Program-made: the position numbers and the translations under genes
The notes under the pieces: model-generated
Database searches by the model: none
What the model saw: only the letters and a program-made list of their open reading frames with translations
Told to the model about the DNA's origin: nothing
Shown here: positions 9,000-17,884 of the stretch, in pieces
Numbering within the stretch: the first letter of the stretch is position 1
Layout of the letters: each line of letters opens with the position of its first letter
Assembly: GCA_905339235.1 (NCBI GenBank)
Contig: CAJPFG010000002.1
Location: 62,001-126,000 of the forward strand
Length of the DNA stretch: 64,000 nt
Origin: Phycisphaerales bacterium
GTDB lineage: Bacteria; Planctomycetota; Phycisphaerae; Phycisphaerales; UBA1924
Reading direction: 5' to 3'

Positions 9000-9854
9000 A
9001 TGGCCGGTATGACCCGAACACACTCGTTGGCCCCGCTGTTCATCCGTGTCGCCCTGGGTCTGACCTTCATCTGGGCGGGGATGGGGAAGCTGTTCGCCGA
9101 GTTCCCGGTGAGTGGCGAGGACGCCGCGCGGCTCGCCAACTGGGGCCAGTTGGAGAAGGCCAAGCCCAAGACCCCGCCCGAAGAGCCGGCCAAGGTGCCG
9201 GAAAAGCCGACCGACATTCCGAAGGACCGCCCGGTCCCCAAGGAGCCGCTGCCCGAGACCGAGAAGCCCGGCGGGCGATCCGGGATGAGCGACCCGACGC
9301 GGGCGGCGATCGTGCTCGCCGGATTCCAGAACGAATACGCCGCGGCCGACTTCGCGGAACCGGTCAAGACGCGGCGCGTGAACGGGATCGCGCTGATGAT
9401 CTACAAAGCGGCGAACCCGCAGGCGGACGCGGAGGGCAACAAGCCGTTCCCGCTGTGGCCGCCGGCGATGGCGACGGGCCGATGGCCGGTGTACCTGGCG
9501 TGGGCCGTGGCGATCACGGAGTTGGCCGGCGGCGGCCTGCTGCTGGTGGGGCTGCTGGCGCGCCTGGCCGCGGCCGGCGTGGCGGGCGTGATGCTCGGCG
9601 CGATGTGGCTCACGGAGTTCGGCCCCGCGATCCAGTCGGGCAAGACGATCCTGGGCTTCATCCCCGACCGCGGCCATGACGCCGTGTACGCCATCGCCCT
9701 CTCGCCCAACGGGTACGTCTCGCTCCTGTGGCAACTGGCGCTGCTCTCGATGGCGGTGGCGGTGATGGCGCTGGGCCCGGGGTCGCTGGCCCTGGACAAC
9801 GCGATGCGGCCCAGGGCGAGCGCCCCCAAGCCGGCCCCCAAGCCCGCGGCGTGA
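9000..9854 (+). CDS. DoxX-family integral membrane protein
   Basis: This 284-residue protein has the DoxX pattern. Its first helix contains LFIRVALGLTFIWAGMGKL, and later helices contain ITELAGGGLLLVGLLARLAAAGVAGVMLGAMW and a final span near 240-262. DoxX proteins are poorly understood four-helix inner-membrane proteins, some linked to respiratory or sulfur-oxidation complexes. An insertion of about 100 residues between helices 1 and 2 is rich in proline, lysine and glutamate, which is unusual for the family. The ATG at 9000 has a GAGG element upstream. A proline/alanine-rich tail follows the last helix. Confidence 0.8.
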   Translation: MAGMTRTHSLAPLFIRVALGLTFIWAGMGKLFAEFPVSGEDAARLANWGQLEKAKPKTPPEEPAKVPEKPTDIPKDRPVPKEPLPETEKPGGRSGMSDPTRAAIVLAGFQNEYAAADFAEPVKTRRVNGIALMIYKAANPQADAEGNKPFPLWPPAMATGRWPVYLAWAVAITELAGGGLLLVGLLARLAAAGVAGVMLGAMWLTEFGPAIQSGKTILGFIPDRGHDAVYAIALSPNGYVSLLWQLALLSMAVAVMALGPGSLALDNAMRPRASAPKPAPKPAA

Positions 9855-9946
9855 TGAATCCATCGGCGCCGCATGAAATCGGGTCGCCGCGCCGCGTTTG
9901 GTGTTGTTCGGGAATCGCGGGAATCGTAGAGTTTTGACGGAGACCC

Positions 9947-10957
9947 ATGCGGCACCGCGCTCTCAAAAACCGGTCGGTCGTGGCGGTCGGCGCATCGCTG
10001 GTCGTGCACGCGGCGTTGCTGTACGGGATCGCGAGCGTCACGATCCTGGATCACCACCCGCGCCGGCCCGACCGCCTGACCGACGCGCCGGCGACGTCGC
10101 TGACGTTGGCCGCGCCGGCCCCGGTCGTGCCCGAGCCGCCGCCCCCGCCCGAGCCGGAACCTCCGCAGGCCGCGCCCCCCCAGCCCGCGCCCGAGCCCGA
10201 CATTCCGCCGCCCGCGCCGGTAAAGGCCCCGACCCCTGCGCCGGCGTCCGTGACGCTGGCGCTCCAGCCCCCGCCCGCGCCGCCGCCGGTGCGCGAATCC
10301 AGGCCGGAGCCGCCGAAAGCGCCGCCCGCGGAGCCGCCGGCGCTGCCCGCGTCATTCGCGGGCGTGGAGGCGGCGCGGGCGAGGCGGATCGTGTACGTGA
10401 TCGATGCCTCGGCCGCGATGATCCCGACGTTTCCGTTCCTGAAGGCGGAGTTGGCGCGGTCCATCGAGCGGCTGGACCCGACGCAGTCATTCCAGATTGT
10501 GGCGTACCGGCAGCGGCCCCCGGTGAACGGGCAGGAGTCGGCGCCCGAGGTTCGGCGGATGGAACCGCGGCGGGAGTTCGCGCTGGCGACGTCGGAGGCC
10601 CGGGCGCGTGCTGAGTCATGGCTCGCGAAGTTGCAGCCGAGCGGATCGTCGGTGCCGCTGCCGGGGTTGCGGGCGGCGCTGGAGTTGAAGCCGGACCTGG
10701 TGTTCTTGTTGACCACGAGCATCCCGCGCTCGGTGACGCAGTGGGGCGTGGGGACCGAGGCGACGCTCGCGTCGCTGGACGTGCTGAACCCGGTGGATCG
10801 CGTGACGGGGCAGCGACCGGCGGTGATCAAAACCATCACGTTCCTGCACGAGGACGGAACGGGCTTGCTCCCGGCGATCGCGAATGCGCATGGGGACGGG
10901 GAGGGGTCGTATCGGGTTTTGTCGATCGACCAGGCTGCGCCCGGTATTCGGCGCTAG
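9947..10957 (+). CDS. Membrane-anchored, proline-rich protein with VWA-like domain
   Basis: The 336-residue protein begins with a basic segment and one transmembrane helix (about 11-30), like a TonB-type anchor. A long proline/alanine/glutamate-rich stretch (about 50-130) could span the periplasm. A C-terminal domain starting at RRIVYVIDASAAM resembles a von Willebrand factor A fold. The metal-ion site is degenerate, DASAA instead of DxSxS. The ATG has GGAG 7 nt upstream. It lies 92 bp after the DoxX gene on the same strand, so co-transcription is possible. Its partner is unknown. Confidence 0.65.
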   Translation: MRHRALKNRSVVAVGASLVVHAALLYGIASVTILDHHPRRPDRLTDAPATSLTLAAPAPVVPEPPPPPEPEPPQAAPPQPAPEPDIPPPAPVKAPTPAPASVTLALQPPPAPPPVRESRPEPPKAPPAEPPALPASFAGVEAARARRIVYVIDASAAMIPTFPFLKAELARSIERLDPTQSFQIVAYRQRPPVNGQESAPEVRRMEPRREFALATSEARARAESWLAKLQPSGSSVPLPGLRAALELKPDLVFLLTTSIPRSVTQWGVGTEATLASLDVLNPVDRVTGQRPAVIKTITFLHEDGTGLLPAIANAHGDGEGSYRVLSIDQAAPGIRR

Positions 10958-10992
10958 GCAGGAACAAATCCGGAGGCCGCGGCGTATCGACT

Positions 10993-11020
10993 GCCCCTTA
11001 AAACCCCCTCATTTAGGGGC
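10993..11020 (+). terminator. Weak hairpin after the VWA-like gene
   Basis: GCCCCT (10993-10998) can pair with AGGGGC (11015-11020) across a 16-nt loop, 36 bp after the stop at 10957. There is no T-tract, so this is at best a weak or factor-dependent terminator. Confidence 0.25.
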
Positions 11021-11116
11021 GTGCAAGGGCAAGTCGGGTTGACGAGCGTCCGAAGATAACGACACTGGGAGAGGGATCCGCGGGAGTTCGGGTCCGATAA
11101 TCGAGGGAGTCAGATC

Positions 11117-12742
11117 ATGCGTGGAACGTGCGTGTACGCGGCGGTGGGTGCGGTTCTCGGCTTGATGGGCACGGCTTCGACGGCGAGAGCGCAGCAGACG
11201 CTGGCGTCGGAGTTGATCGCCTCGGGGCTGACGCGGCCGCTGTTCGTGACGGCCCCCTCCGGCGACAACTCCCGCATCTTCGTGGTGGAGCAGCGGAGCG
11301 GGTCGCTGGGTCGGGTCCGGATCGTGAACATTCCCGCCAACACGCTGAACGCGACGCCGTACCTGCAGATCACGGTTTCGACGGGGAGCGAGCAGGGGTT
11401 GCTGGGGCTGGCGTTCCATCCGAACTTTCTGCAGAACGGGTACTTCTTCGTGAACTACACCCGCACGGCCGAGGCGGGTGTTTCCGCCGGTTCGACGATC
11501 GTGGCGCGGTATCGTGCGAACCTGCCGTATGCGACCTCGGGGACTGCGGACGCGGCGTCGGCGGTGACGCTGCTCACGATCCCGCAGCCGGACGCCAACC
11601 ACAACGGCGGATGGATCGCGTTCGGTCCCGACGGCTACCTGTACATCGCCACCGGCGATGGCGGGTGCGGGAACGACACGAACTGCGCGGCGCCCAATCC
11701 ACCTTCGATCGTGCCGCCGGGGCACGTGGCGGGGGGCAACGCGCAGAGCATCACCGCCAACCTGCTGGGGAAGATGCTGCGGATCGACGTTGACGGCGCG
11801 GACAATGTCCCCGGCAACGACGACGACGACGGGCAGGTCGGCGGCGCGGGGCCGCAGTACACCAACCCGTCTACGAATCCGTATTTCGGCGCCACGGCCG
11901 GGCTGGACGAGATCTTCGCACACGGCCTGCGGAACCCGTGGCGGCCGTCGATCGACCGTCAGACGGGCGACTTCTGGATCGCGGACGTCGGGCAGAGCGC
12001 GCGGGAGGAAGTGAACTTCGTGCCGGCAGGATCGTTGGCGGGCCGCAACTTCGGGTGGCGCTGCATGGAGGGGCTGAACTGCACCGGGCTCTCGGGGTGC
12101 ACCTGTAACGCGGCGAACCTGACGCTGCCGGTGCTGACGTATCCGCACAGCGGCACAATCCCGCCGACAACGATCAACGGCTGCTCGATTACGGGCGGCT
12201 ATGTCTATCGCGGGAACGCCATCCCGTGCTTCAAGGGGAACTATCTGTTTGCGGACTATTGCACGCCGCAGATCTGGTCGTTCCGGCGGACATCCGCGGG
12301 TGCGCTGACGGATGTGACCAACCGGACCGCGCAACTCGAGCCGCCGGGAGCGCCGACGATCAACAACATCATGTCGTTCGGCGAAGACGCCGCGGGCGAG
12401 GTGTACTGGACGGATCAGACGGGCGGGGAGGTCTTCAAGATTGTGCTGGGGACGAGCACGGGGCCGGACTGCAATCAGAACGGCGCGCCGGATTCGTGCG
12501 ACATCGCCAACGGCGTGAGCCAGGACGGCAACGGCAACGGCATCCCGGACGAGTGCGAGTGCGACCCGGACGTGAACTGCGACGGCGCGGTGAACGGGTT
12601 TGACATCCAGGCGACGGAGGAGGCCGTGAACGGGGACTTCTCGAACTTCTGTCAGGCCTCCGCGGACCTGAACGGCGACGGCGCCGAGAACGGGTTTGAT
12701 GTGGAGACGGAGGAGCAGCGGGTGAATGGGGCGCCGTGCTGA
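11117..12742 (+). CDS. Secreted PQQ-type sugar dehydrogenase-like protein with dockerin-like tail
   Basis: The 541-residue protein starts with a signal peptide (cleavage near ARAQQ, about residue 26). It continues as a six-bladed soluble glucose dehydrogenase/HHIP-like propeller: LLGLAFHPNF, GWIAFGPDGYLYIATGDGG, GKMLRIDVDG, FAHGLRNPWRPSID and NFGWRCMEG are typical family motifs. Such enzymes oxidise sugars using pyrroloquinoline quinone in the periplasm or outside; the substrate here is unknown. A short calcium-binding-like linker (DCNQNGAPDSCDI) precedes the C-terminal 60-residue dockerin-like domain (nt 12560-12742) shared with six other proteins in the window. GGGAG before the ATG supports the start. 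The gene converges on dnaB with a 15-bp gap. Confidence 0.85.
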   Translation: MRGTCVYAAVGAVLGLMGTASTARAQQTLASELIASGLTRPLFVTAPSGDNSRIFVVEQRSGSLGRVRIVNIPANTLNATPYLQITVSTGSEQGLLGLAFHPNFLQNGYFFVNYTRTAEAGVSAGSTIVARYRANLPYATSGTADAASAVTLLTIPQPDANHNGGWIAFGPDGYLYIATGDGGCGNDTNCAAPNPPSIVPPGHVAGGNAQSITANLLGKMLRIDVDGADNVPGNDDDDGQVGGAGPQYTNPSTNPYFGATAGLDEIFAHGLRNPWRPSIDRQTGDFWIADVGQSAREEVNFVPAGSLAGRNFGWRCMEGLNCTGLSGCTCNAANLTLPVLTYPHSGTIPPTTINGCSITGGYVYRGNAIPCFKGNYLFADYCTPQIWSFRRTSAGALTDVTNRTAQLEPPGAPTINNIMSFGEDAAGEVYWTDQTGGEVFKIVLGTSTGPDCNQNGAPDSCDIANGVSQDGNGNGIPDECECDPDVNCDGAVNGFDIQATEEAVNGDFSNFCQASADLNGDGAENGFDVETEEQRVNGAPC

Positions 12743-12757
12743 CGGCGAAAGGCGAAA

Positions 12758-15700
12758 CTACTCCTGAGGCTCGTCGCCTTCGCCGGGGGTTTCTCGCTCG
12801 GGGCCTCCGCCATCGCGGTGGTGTTCGATGGGACCGGTCTTGTTGCCCGGGGCGAAGTTGAAGGGCGGGGCCTCTTTGACCTCGGAGTGCGTCCAGGGCT
12901 TGCCGGGCTGGGGGCGTGTGGGCTGGACTGGGAACTTCGCCGCGGCCTGTGAAGGGCTTGAATAGCCGGAGAAGTCACGCGTGAAGTCCACGGGAGCGCG
13001 GGCGGTGGCGTCGTGGCTGCGGAAGCGGGTGGCGTTGGAGTCCCAGGAGAACTTGACGACGCCGGTGGGGCCGTTGCGCTGCTTGGCGATGATGACTTCG
13101 GCCATGCCGATCTTGTCGGGGTTCTCGGCCTTCCAGTCTTCGTCCTGGATGTGGTAGTACTCCTCGCGGTGCAGGAGCATGATGACGTCGGCGTCCTGCT
13201 CGATGGAGCCGGACTCGCGGAGGTCGGCCATGCGGGGGCGGTTGCCCTCGCGCTGCTCGCTGGCGCGGTTCAACTGCGAGAGGCAGATGACGGGGACGTT
13301 GAGTTCGCGGGCGAGGGCCTTGACGCCGCGCGAGATGGCTGAGACTTCTACCTGACGGCTCTCGCGCGCGGCGTGGGGCGCGGACATCAACTGGAGGTAG
13401 TCCACCATCAGCACTTTCACGCCGTGCTGGGCGACCATGCGGCGGGCGCGGGCGCGGAGGTTGAGGACGCTGAGGTTGGGCGTGTCGTCGATGTAGACGG
13501 GCGCGGCCTTGAGGTCTTCCGCGGCCATCATGAGGCGGCGGAAGTCGTCGTCGGGGATTTTGTGCCCGCCGCGGAGGGCCTGGCTGGAGACGCCGGATCG
13601 CGCGGAGAGGAGGCGCTGGACGATGGCGTTCTTGGACATTTCGAGGGAGAAGAGCCCGACCGGCGAGCGGCGGCTGGGGGGTGCGCCGGGGACGGGGACG
13701 CCGCCGATGGCGATCTGCTCGGCGAGGTTGAGCGCCAGGGCCGTGTTGTGCACGCAGACGTCGTTGGCGACGAAGTTGTGCGTGCCGGGCATGGTGAGGT
13801 CGTAGACCTGCTGGCGGCCGAGCGGCTCGATGGAGACGATCCGGTCCCAGTACACGTCGCTGGCGGCGAGGTCGCGGAGCGGATCGCTGTCGAGTGCTTC
13901 CGCGATCTTCGCGAGGCGGGCGCGTGTCGGGCGGCGTGTGCCGACGTGCACGTTGTCTCCGGGTGCGCCGATCGCCTGTGCGAGCCAGCGCCAGGAACGG
14001 CCGCCCATGGCGGCTTCGATCGCGTTCCAGACTTCGAGCGGGATGAGGTCCTTGTTGGTCTGGTAGTTCTTCGAAAGTTCCTCGGATACGCGCGCGAGCT
14101 GTTCCTCCTTGCCGAAGATCCCGATCTCCTCGATGAACGTCCGGATGGAGGCCGCGTCGGTGATGTCGAGTTGCCAGGACGGCCTGCGGGCGTCCTTGTA
14201 CTTGACCCATCGCAACCGGAGCGAAGCGATCACGCCGAATCTCAGGAGCAGGTGCTGGACCTGGCGGGCGAGGCGTTCGCAGATGGTGCTGTACCCGAAC
14301 TGGCTCTGTCCGGATGCCAGTACCGTTGCCCAGCCGTCGGTGGCGAAGAGCCGGTTCAGGAAGAGTGCGATCTGTTCGCGCGGGAGCGTAAAAACCCCCG
14401 CCGGAACGTGCTTGGAGCCGGCGCCATGTCCCATCAGGCCGAGATCGCTGAGCCACCGGGAGAGGGCGTTTGGGGCGTTGGTGCGGGCGACGGAGATGCC
14501 GTCGGCCGCGAGGTCCGCCGCGGTGACTCGGAGGACGATGCACAGCCGGTCAAAGGTCTTCTGATCCGGCGTTGTGAGTCCCTGCTTCCAATGAGTGATT
14601 GACGCGGGGGTGACGCCGATCTGGGCGGCGATGCTTCTCTGAGTGAGTCCCGATGCCGACATCGCCTGCGAGAAAGACGCCGCGAAGGACTGGCGTGCGC
14701 TGCGAACCCCCGCCTGGTGGGCGGTGATGTTCCAGGAGGGAGCCTCCCGATCACGGCGGCTCGACAGGGCGAGAGAGAGCCCGCCGAACTGCTCGACGGC
14801 GTGGGCAAAGTCCGCGGCGATTCGCTGGTTGGAGTTTGTGAATCGGGGCGTGGCCCCCGTCAGGCCCCCGTCACCGATCAGGTAACCCAGAAGTTTCACT
14901 TCACAGTCGCGCATGGGCCTGTCGCCGAACACGTCCATGCGGCGCGGCACGGCGACAAAGTCGCCAACCTTCAGATTGTCCAAGGGAGACCATCCCTGCA
15001 CCGTCAGGAATGGATGGGTGAGCGTTGTTCGGATACGGCGACCCAGCCGCGTGGTGACCTCGAAGACGGGCTTGCGGCCATCGTCAATGAAGTCGCTCGG
15101 GCTGCCCCGCCGGAGTTTGAGCCGGTTGTCGAGTGTGGGAATGACGCCCTCGCGCCGCCGGTAGAGTTCTTCAATGGTGACGACCGAGCCGTCGTCCAAC
15201 ACGATCTCGCTGTCGAAGGCGAGGCACTTGCCCATGGATGGTCTGGCGGCGAGCACGAGCATTTCGCCCGGCTGGAAGCCGCGTAGCAACTCGTCGAGGT
15301 CCGGGTAGCCGCTGGGGACGCCGGAGAGGCCGCCGCCGTCGAAGTCCGCGGCCTCGATGCGTTTGAGTTCGAGGTCGAGGAGTTCGGCGAGGGCCTGGGG
15401 GTCGGCGGCGTTCTGCTCCTGGGCGATCTCGAAGACGCGCATCTCGGCGGAGTCGAGGACTTCGCGGGCGCCCTCGGGGCCGAGTTCGCCGGCGTGGTAG
15501 GCGTCGTAGAGGATCTGGCCCGCGGCGTCGATGAGGCGGCGGAGTTTGGCCTTCTCGCAGACGATGCGGGCGAAGTGGGGGGCGTTGGTGGCGCTGGGAA
15601 CGGCGCTGGCGAGTTCGACGAGGTAGTTGGGGCCGCCGATCTGGTCGATGACGCCGCGGTCGCGGAGGATGTCGATGATCTGGACCAGGTCGCCGCTGTG

Positions 15701-15940
15701 GCGCTGGTCGTAGACGTCGATGACGGCGCGGTAGATGTGGGAGTGGGCTTCCTTCCAGAAGTCACCCTCGTTGCGGATGATCCCCAGGACGTCGGGGATG
15801 ATGTTGGGGTCGAGGATCATGGAGCCGAGCAGGGACATCTCGGCTTCGACGGCCGCGGGTGGTTGGCGGTCGAAGAGCTCCTTCGCGGAGATGGGCGCGA
15901 TACGGCGGCGGTCACGGGAGTCGGGGTCGCGTCCTTGCAT
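12758..15940 (-). CDS. dnaB: Replicative DNA helicase DnaB, intein-containing precursor
   Basis: DnaB is the hexameric helicase that unwinds DNA ahead of the replisome. After a short polar leader, the N-terminal domain is clear (PPAAVEAEMSLLGSMILDP...). The RecA-like domain begins at LRGFQPGEMLVLAARPSMGK and resumes after the intein with TALALNLAEQIA, restoring the Walker A sequence GKT. Walker B (VLMVDYLQLM) and the later SQLNRASEQR and MADLRESGSIEQDADVIMLLHREEYY motifs are intact, so the spliced helicase of about 566 residues should be functional. A C-terminal tail of about 80 residues is proline- and charge-rich. The ATG at 15940 was chosen because family homology starts shortly after it. 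The precursor is 1060 residues. Confidence 0.95.
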   Translation of the reverse strand: MQGRDPDSRDRRRIAPISAKELFDRQPPAAVEAEMSLLGSMILDPNIIPDVLGIIRNEGDFWKEAHSHIYRAVIDVYDQRHSGDLVQIIDILRDRGVIDQIGGPNYLVELASAVPSATNAPHFARIVCEKAKLRRLIDAAGQILYDAYHAGELGPEGAREVLDSAEMRVFEIAQEQNAADPQALAELLDLELKRIEAADFDGGGLSGVPSGYPDLDELLRGFQPGEMLVLAARPSMGKCLAFDSEIVLDDGSVVTIEELYRRREGVIPTLDNRLKLRRGSPSDFIDDGRKPVFEVTTRLGRRIRTTLTHPFLTVQGWSPLDNLKVGDFVAVPRRMDVFGDRPMRDCEVKLLGYLIGDGGLTGATPRFTNSNQRIAADFAHAVEQFGGLSLALSSRRDREAPSWNITAHQAGVRSARQSFAASFSQAMSASGLTQRSIAAQIGVTPASITHWKQGLTTPDQKTFDRLCIVLRVTAADLAADGISVARTNAPNALSRWLSDLGLMGHGAGSKHVPAGVFTLPREQIALFLNRLFATDGWATVLASGQSQFGYSTICERLARQVQHLLLRFGVIASLRLRWVKYKDARRPSWQLDITDAASIRTFIEEIGIFGKEEQLARVSEELSKNYQTNKDLIPLEVWNAIEAAMGGRSWRWLAQAIGAPGDNVHVGTRRPTRARLAKIAEALDSDPLRDLAASDVYWDRIVSIEPLGRQQVYDLTMPGTHNFVANDVCVHNTALALNLAEQIAIGGVPVPGAPPSRRSPVGLFSLEMSKNAIVQRLLSARSGVSSQALRGGHKIPDDDFRRLMMAAEDLKAAPVYIDDTPNLSVLNLRARARRMVAQHGVKVLMVDYLQLMSAPHAARESRQVEVSAISRGVKALARELNVPVICLSQLNRASEQREGNRPRMADLRESGSIEQDADVIMLLHREEYYHIQDEDWKAENPDKIGMAEVIIAKQRNGPTGVVKFSWDSNATRFRSHDATARAPVDFTRDFSGYSSPSQAAAKFPVQPTRPQPGKPWTHSEVKEAPPFNFAPGNKTGPIEHHRDGGGPERETPGEGDEPQE
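13745..15226 (-). other. Homing intein inside dnaB, inserted in the P-loop
   Basis: The intein is 494 residues, precursor Cys239 to Asn732. It has the hallmarks: first residue Cys (CLAFDSEIVLDDGS), block B TTLTHPFLTV with the conserved T-x-x-H, block F/G VYDLTMPGTHNFVANDVCVHN ending in His-Asn, and Thr as the +1 extein residue. Two LAGLIDADG-type motifs (LLGYLIGDGG and FLNRLFATDGW) indicate a homing endonuclease. Between them is a helix-turn-helix segment (GLTQRSIAAQIGVTPASITHWKQG), and a second HTH-like segment (SWRWLAQAIGAPGDN) lies near the C-terminal splicing block. All splicing residues I can see are intact, so it should be active. Confidence 0.93.
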
Positions 15941-16314
15941 GGGGCCATTGTTGCGGGTGGGGCGGGGCGGGTGGGAGAGTCGGCGGAAGAATCGACCGTG
16001 CTGTCGGACGACAGGTTGCGAGCAGGTTGTCCACAAGGGGAGACGATTAGACGACGGGAGGCTGCGCGCCGTTGTGGGCCGTCGGGCTCATCAAGGGTGC
16101 AGACTTGAGGCGCCATAGTGACGCGCGCTGTCCCAATCGCGGTGTAGTGCGACCAGCCTGGTGAATGCACGTCTGACCCAAGAGGGGCTCGCCGCACCTT
16201 TCGGGCTCTCTTGGCCTGGAGCAAGCTCCCGGGTAGGCTTGTCGCAGTTCGTTGCCGGACGACCGCGCAAACAACGCACTATCATTGTTGGATTCGACAC
16301 TCGGAGATTCGCTC
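15941..16314. other. Intergenic region, dnaB / DUF5343-like gene
   Basis: This 374-bp gap holds no convincing gene. It separates divergently transcribed genes, so it must carry promoters for both. A TATCAT hexamer (16280-16285) could be a -10 element for the plus-strand gene, but no well-spaced -35 was found. Short inverted CAAC...GTTG arms surround it. Confidence 0.4.
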
Positions 16315-16974
16315 GTGGGAAAGAAGTCCAAGCCAGCGCATTCGGAGCCGAAGTACCCATACACCAATGTCCCAGGAGTGCTCCGGAAGGTCCTCCAGGC
16401 CATTCCTCAGAAGCCCAAACCTGCAAAGCTCGATCCGAAGCTGGTGGTGAGTTGGCGCTGCTCAAAAAGCGTCAGCAACAATCTCCGCACTGCGGTCGCT
16501 GTTCTCAAGAAAGTGGGGTTGATCGCGTCGTCAGGCGAGCCGACTCCCCTCTACGTCGAGTACATGAACAAGGCCACGGGGCCAGCGGCGCTCGGCGCAA
16601 AGCTGCGCGACATCTATGCCGACATCTTTAACGCTTCACACGCACCGCAAGCGGAAAGCGACGAGGCGCTTGAAGGGCTGTTCAACGTGCATGCGGGGGG
16701 ATCTGAGAACCTCGTCCGCCTCCAAATGCAGACCTTCAAGGCCCTCTGCGAGTCGGCTTCCTTTACTGGGGTGCCGACGCGCGCGTCAGGCCAACAGTCC
16801 GGTTCGGGCGATCAAGACGGCAGCGGCGATGGGCGCGGCGGCGGCGCGTTGCCCCCAGTGAAGATCGATCTGCATATCCATTTGCCGGAGAACAAAACAA
16901 CGCGGGACTACGAGGCCATCATCCAGGACATCGCCAAGTACATCTACGGTCGTGGGGTTGAGAGCGGTGGATAA
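16315..16974 (+). CDS. DUF5343-like protein, first gene of a two-gene pair
   Basis: The 219-residue protein matches the DUF5343 pattern. It begins YPYTNVPGVLRKVLQAIPQ, has a winged-helix-like middle (NNLRTAVAVLKKVGLI...PTPLYVEYMNK), then an acidic/helical part (SDEALEGLFNVHAGGSENLVRLQMQTFKALCE). A glycine/serine/aspartate linker follows, and a conserved end VKIDLHIHLPENKTTRDYEAIIQDI. Function is not established; such proteins often sit beside nuclease-like genes. GTG at 16315 is preferred because GGAG lies 8 nt upstream. It overlaps the next gene by about 23 bp, a strong sign of co-translation. Confidence 0.75.
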   Translation: MGKKSKPAHSEPKYPYTNVPGVLRKVLQAIPQKPKPAKLDPKLVVSWRCSKSVSNNLRTAVAVLKKVGLIASSGEPTPLYVEYMNKATGPAALGAKLRDIYADIFNASHAPQAESDEALEGLFNVHAGGSENLVRLQMQTFKALCESASFTGVPTRASGQQSGSGDQDGSGDGRGGGALPPVKIDLHIHLPENKTTRDYEAIIQDIAKYIYGRGVESGG

Positions 16975-17518
16975 GAACGCCCATACAGCCGCGGTACTCG
17001 GGGGGCTGTCGTCCTTGGCGTCGGCGAGCCGCTCGGCTGCTCCCGCGGGCGGCGCTTCCGTCGATGATGTGCTCGTCGCGCTCCATGAGTTCAGCGAGAT
17101 TGTGCGGTATCTGAACACGCGGCGAAGCACTGGCACGGTGCTCGCGCTTGACTCGGAGGCAGATGTCCAGGACGCGCTTTACGTCATTCTGCGGTGCTGG
17201 GTTCGCGACCTCATCTGGGAGACACCCACCGCGAAAGTGGGAAACCGTTTCACCATCCGCGATTTCGTTTCGCGGTCGCTGAGGCTGGTCATCGAAGCCA
17301 AGTTTGTTCGTGACGAGACGCACGGCAAGACCATCTCGAAGGAACTGCACGACGACATCGAAGTCTACCGCCAAAGCTCGACTTGCGAGACGATCGTCTT
17401 CTTCATTTACGATCCTAACTCGCACATTCCGGATGGGCGAGAACTTCGCCGGACCATCGAGGAGTCGCGGGTGATCGGTGGCCGGTCCGTCACCTGCAAG
17501 CTGGTTATCAAGCCCTGA
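16952..17518 (+). CDS. PD-(D/E)xK nuclease-like protein (DpnII/MboI-type domain)
   Basis: The 188-residue protein has a variable N-terminus and a helical middle (VDDVLVALHEFSEIVRYLNTRR). Its nuclease-like core reads RLVIEAKFVRDE, with the E-x-K catalytic pair, then KELHDDIEVYRQSSTCETIVFFIYDP, the conserved helix-strand of DpnII/MboI-like restriction endonuclease domains. This suggests DNA cleavage, but catalysis is inferred. GTG 16952 overlaps the end of the DUF5343-like gene; TTG 16958 and GTG 16967 are alternatives. The pair looks like a two-component defence or DNA-processing unit. No methyltransferase is nearby, so it is not a classical restriction-modification system. Confidence 0.7.
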   Translation: MGLRAVDKNAHTAAVLGGLSSLASASRSAAPAGGASVDDVLVALHEFSEIVRYLNTRRSTGTVLALDSEADVQDALYVILRCWVRDLIWETPTAKVGNRFTIRDFVSRSLRLVIEAKFVRDETHGKTISKELHDDIEVYRQSSTCETIVFFIYDPNSHIPDGRELRRTIEESRVIGGRSVTCKLVIKP

Positions 17519-17589
17519 ATTGGATAGACCCTTCCGCTTCGAGCGGGGCAGTGATGTACACCAGCGCCGCCGTCGTAAACGTCGCAAGG

Positions 17590-17609
17590 CTGATGCACGC
17601 GTGCATCAG
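17590..17609. promoter_or_regulatory. Perfect 20-bp palindrome
   Basis: Half-site CTGATGCACG followed directly by its exact reverse complement, with no loop. A hairpin RNA would need a few unpaired bases and there is no T-tract, so a DNA-level site (dimeric regulator, nuclease or recombinase target) is more plausible than a terminator. Confidence 0.5.
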
Positions 17610-17855
17610 TGAATCGGTCTGTTGTCAGGCCCGCGCCCGCCTGCCGCTCACGGCGCGTCTCGGGCTGATGCGCCAAGGGTTGCGGGCGCGGGCGGACTCC
17701 GCGAAGGTGCGGGCCGCGGGCCGATGGCGTGGGTACCGTATGCTGCTGAACGGCGGCTCGCGGACCGCTGTACGCTTCGGTGCACAGGGCATTGACCATC
17801 GTCTGAGGATCAAATCGGTTTGCTGAGAGGGCGGAGCGCGGTGGGATCAGAGGCC

Positions 17856-17884
17856 TTGCGAACGCGCTGACGGCAGACTATCAT
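17856..17884 (+). promoter_or_regulatory. Sigma-70-like promoter, near-leaderless
   Basis: TTGCGA (17856-17861) and TATCAT (17879-17884) are separated by 17 bp. The ATG of the protease-like gene is at 17893, only 8 nt after the -10 box, so the transcript would be leaderless or nearly so. Confidence 0.5.

Noticed and set aside
4931-9367. Very long open frame on the minus strand opposite the AsmA-like gene
   Set aside because: Its translation is arginine/histidine/proline-rich without domains and runs through tRNA-Leu; it is a high-GC shadow of the plus-strand gene.
16952-17518. A complete restriction-modification system
   Set aside because: No methyltransferase or specificity subunit is nearby; only a nuclease-like domain and a DUF5343-like partner are present.
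17551-17826. 91-codon plus-strand frame in the island gap
   Set aside because: Runs through the palindrome and the inverted repeat, has no ribosome-binding site and no recognisable protein features.
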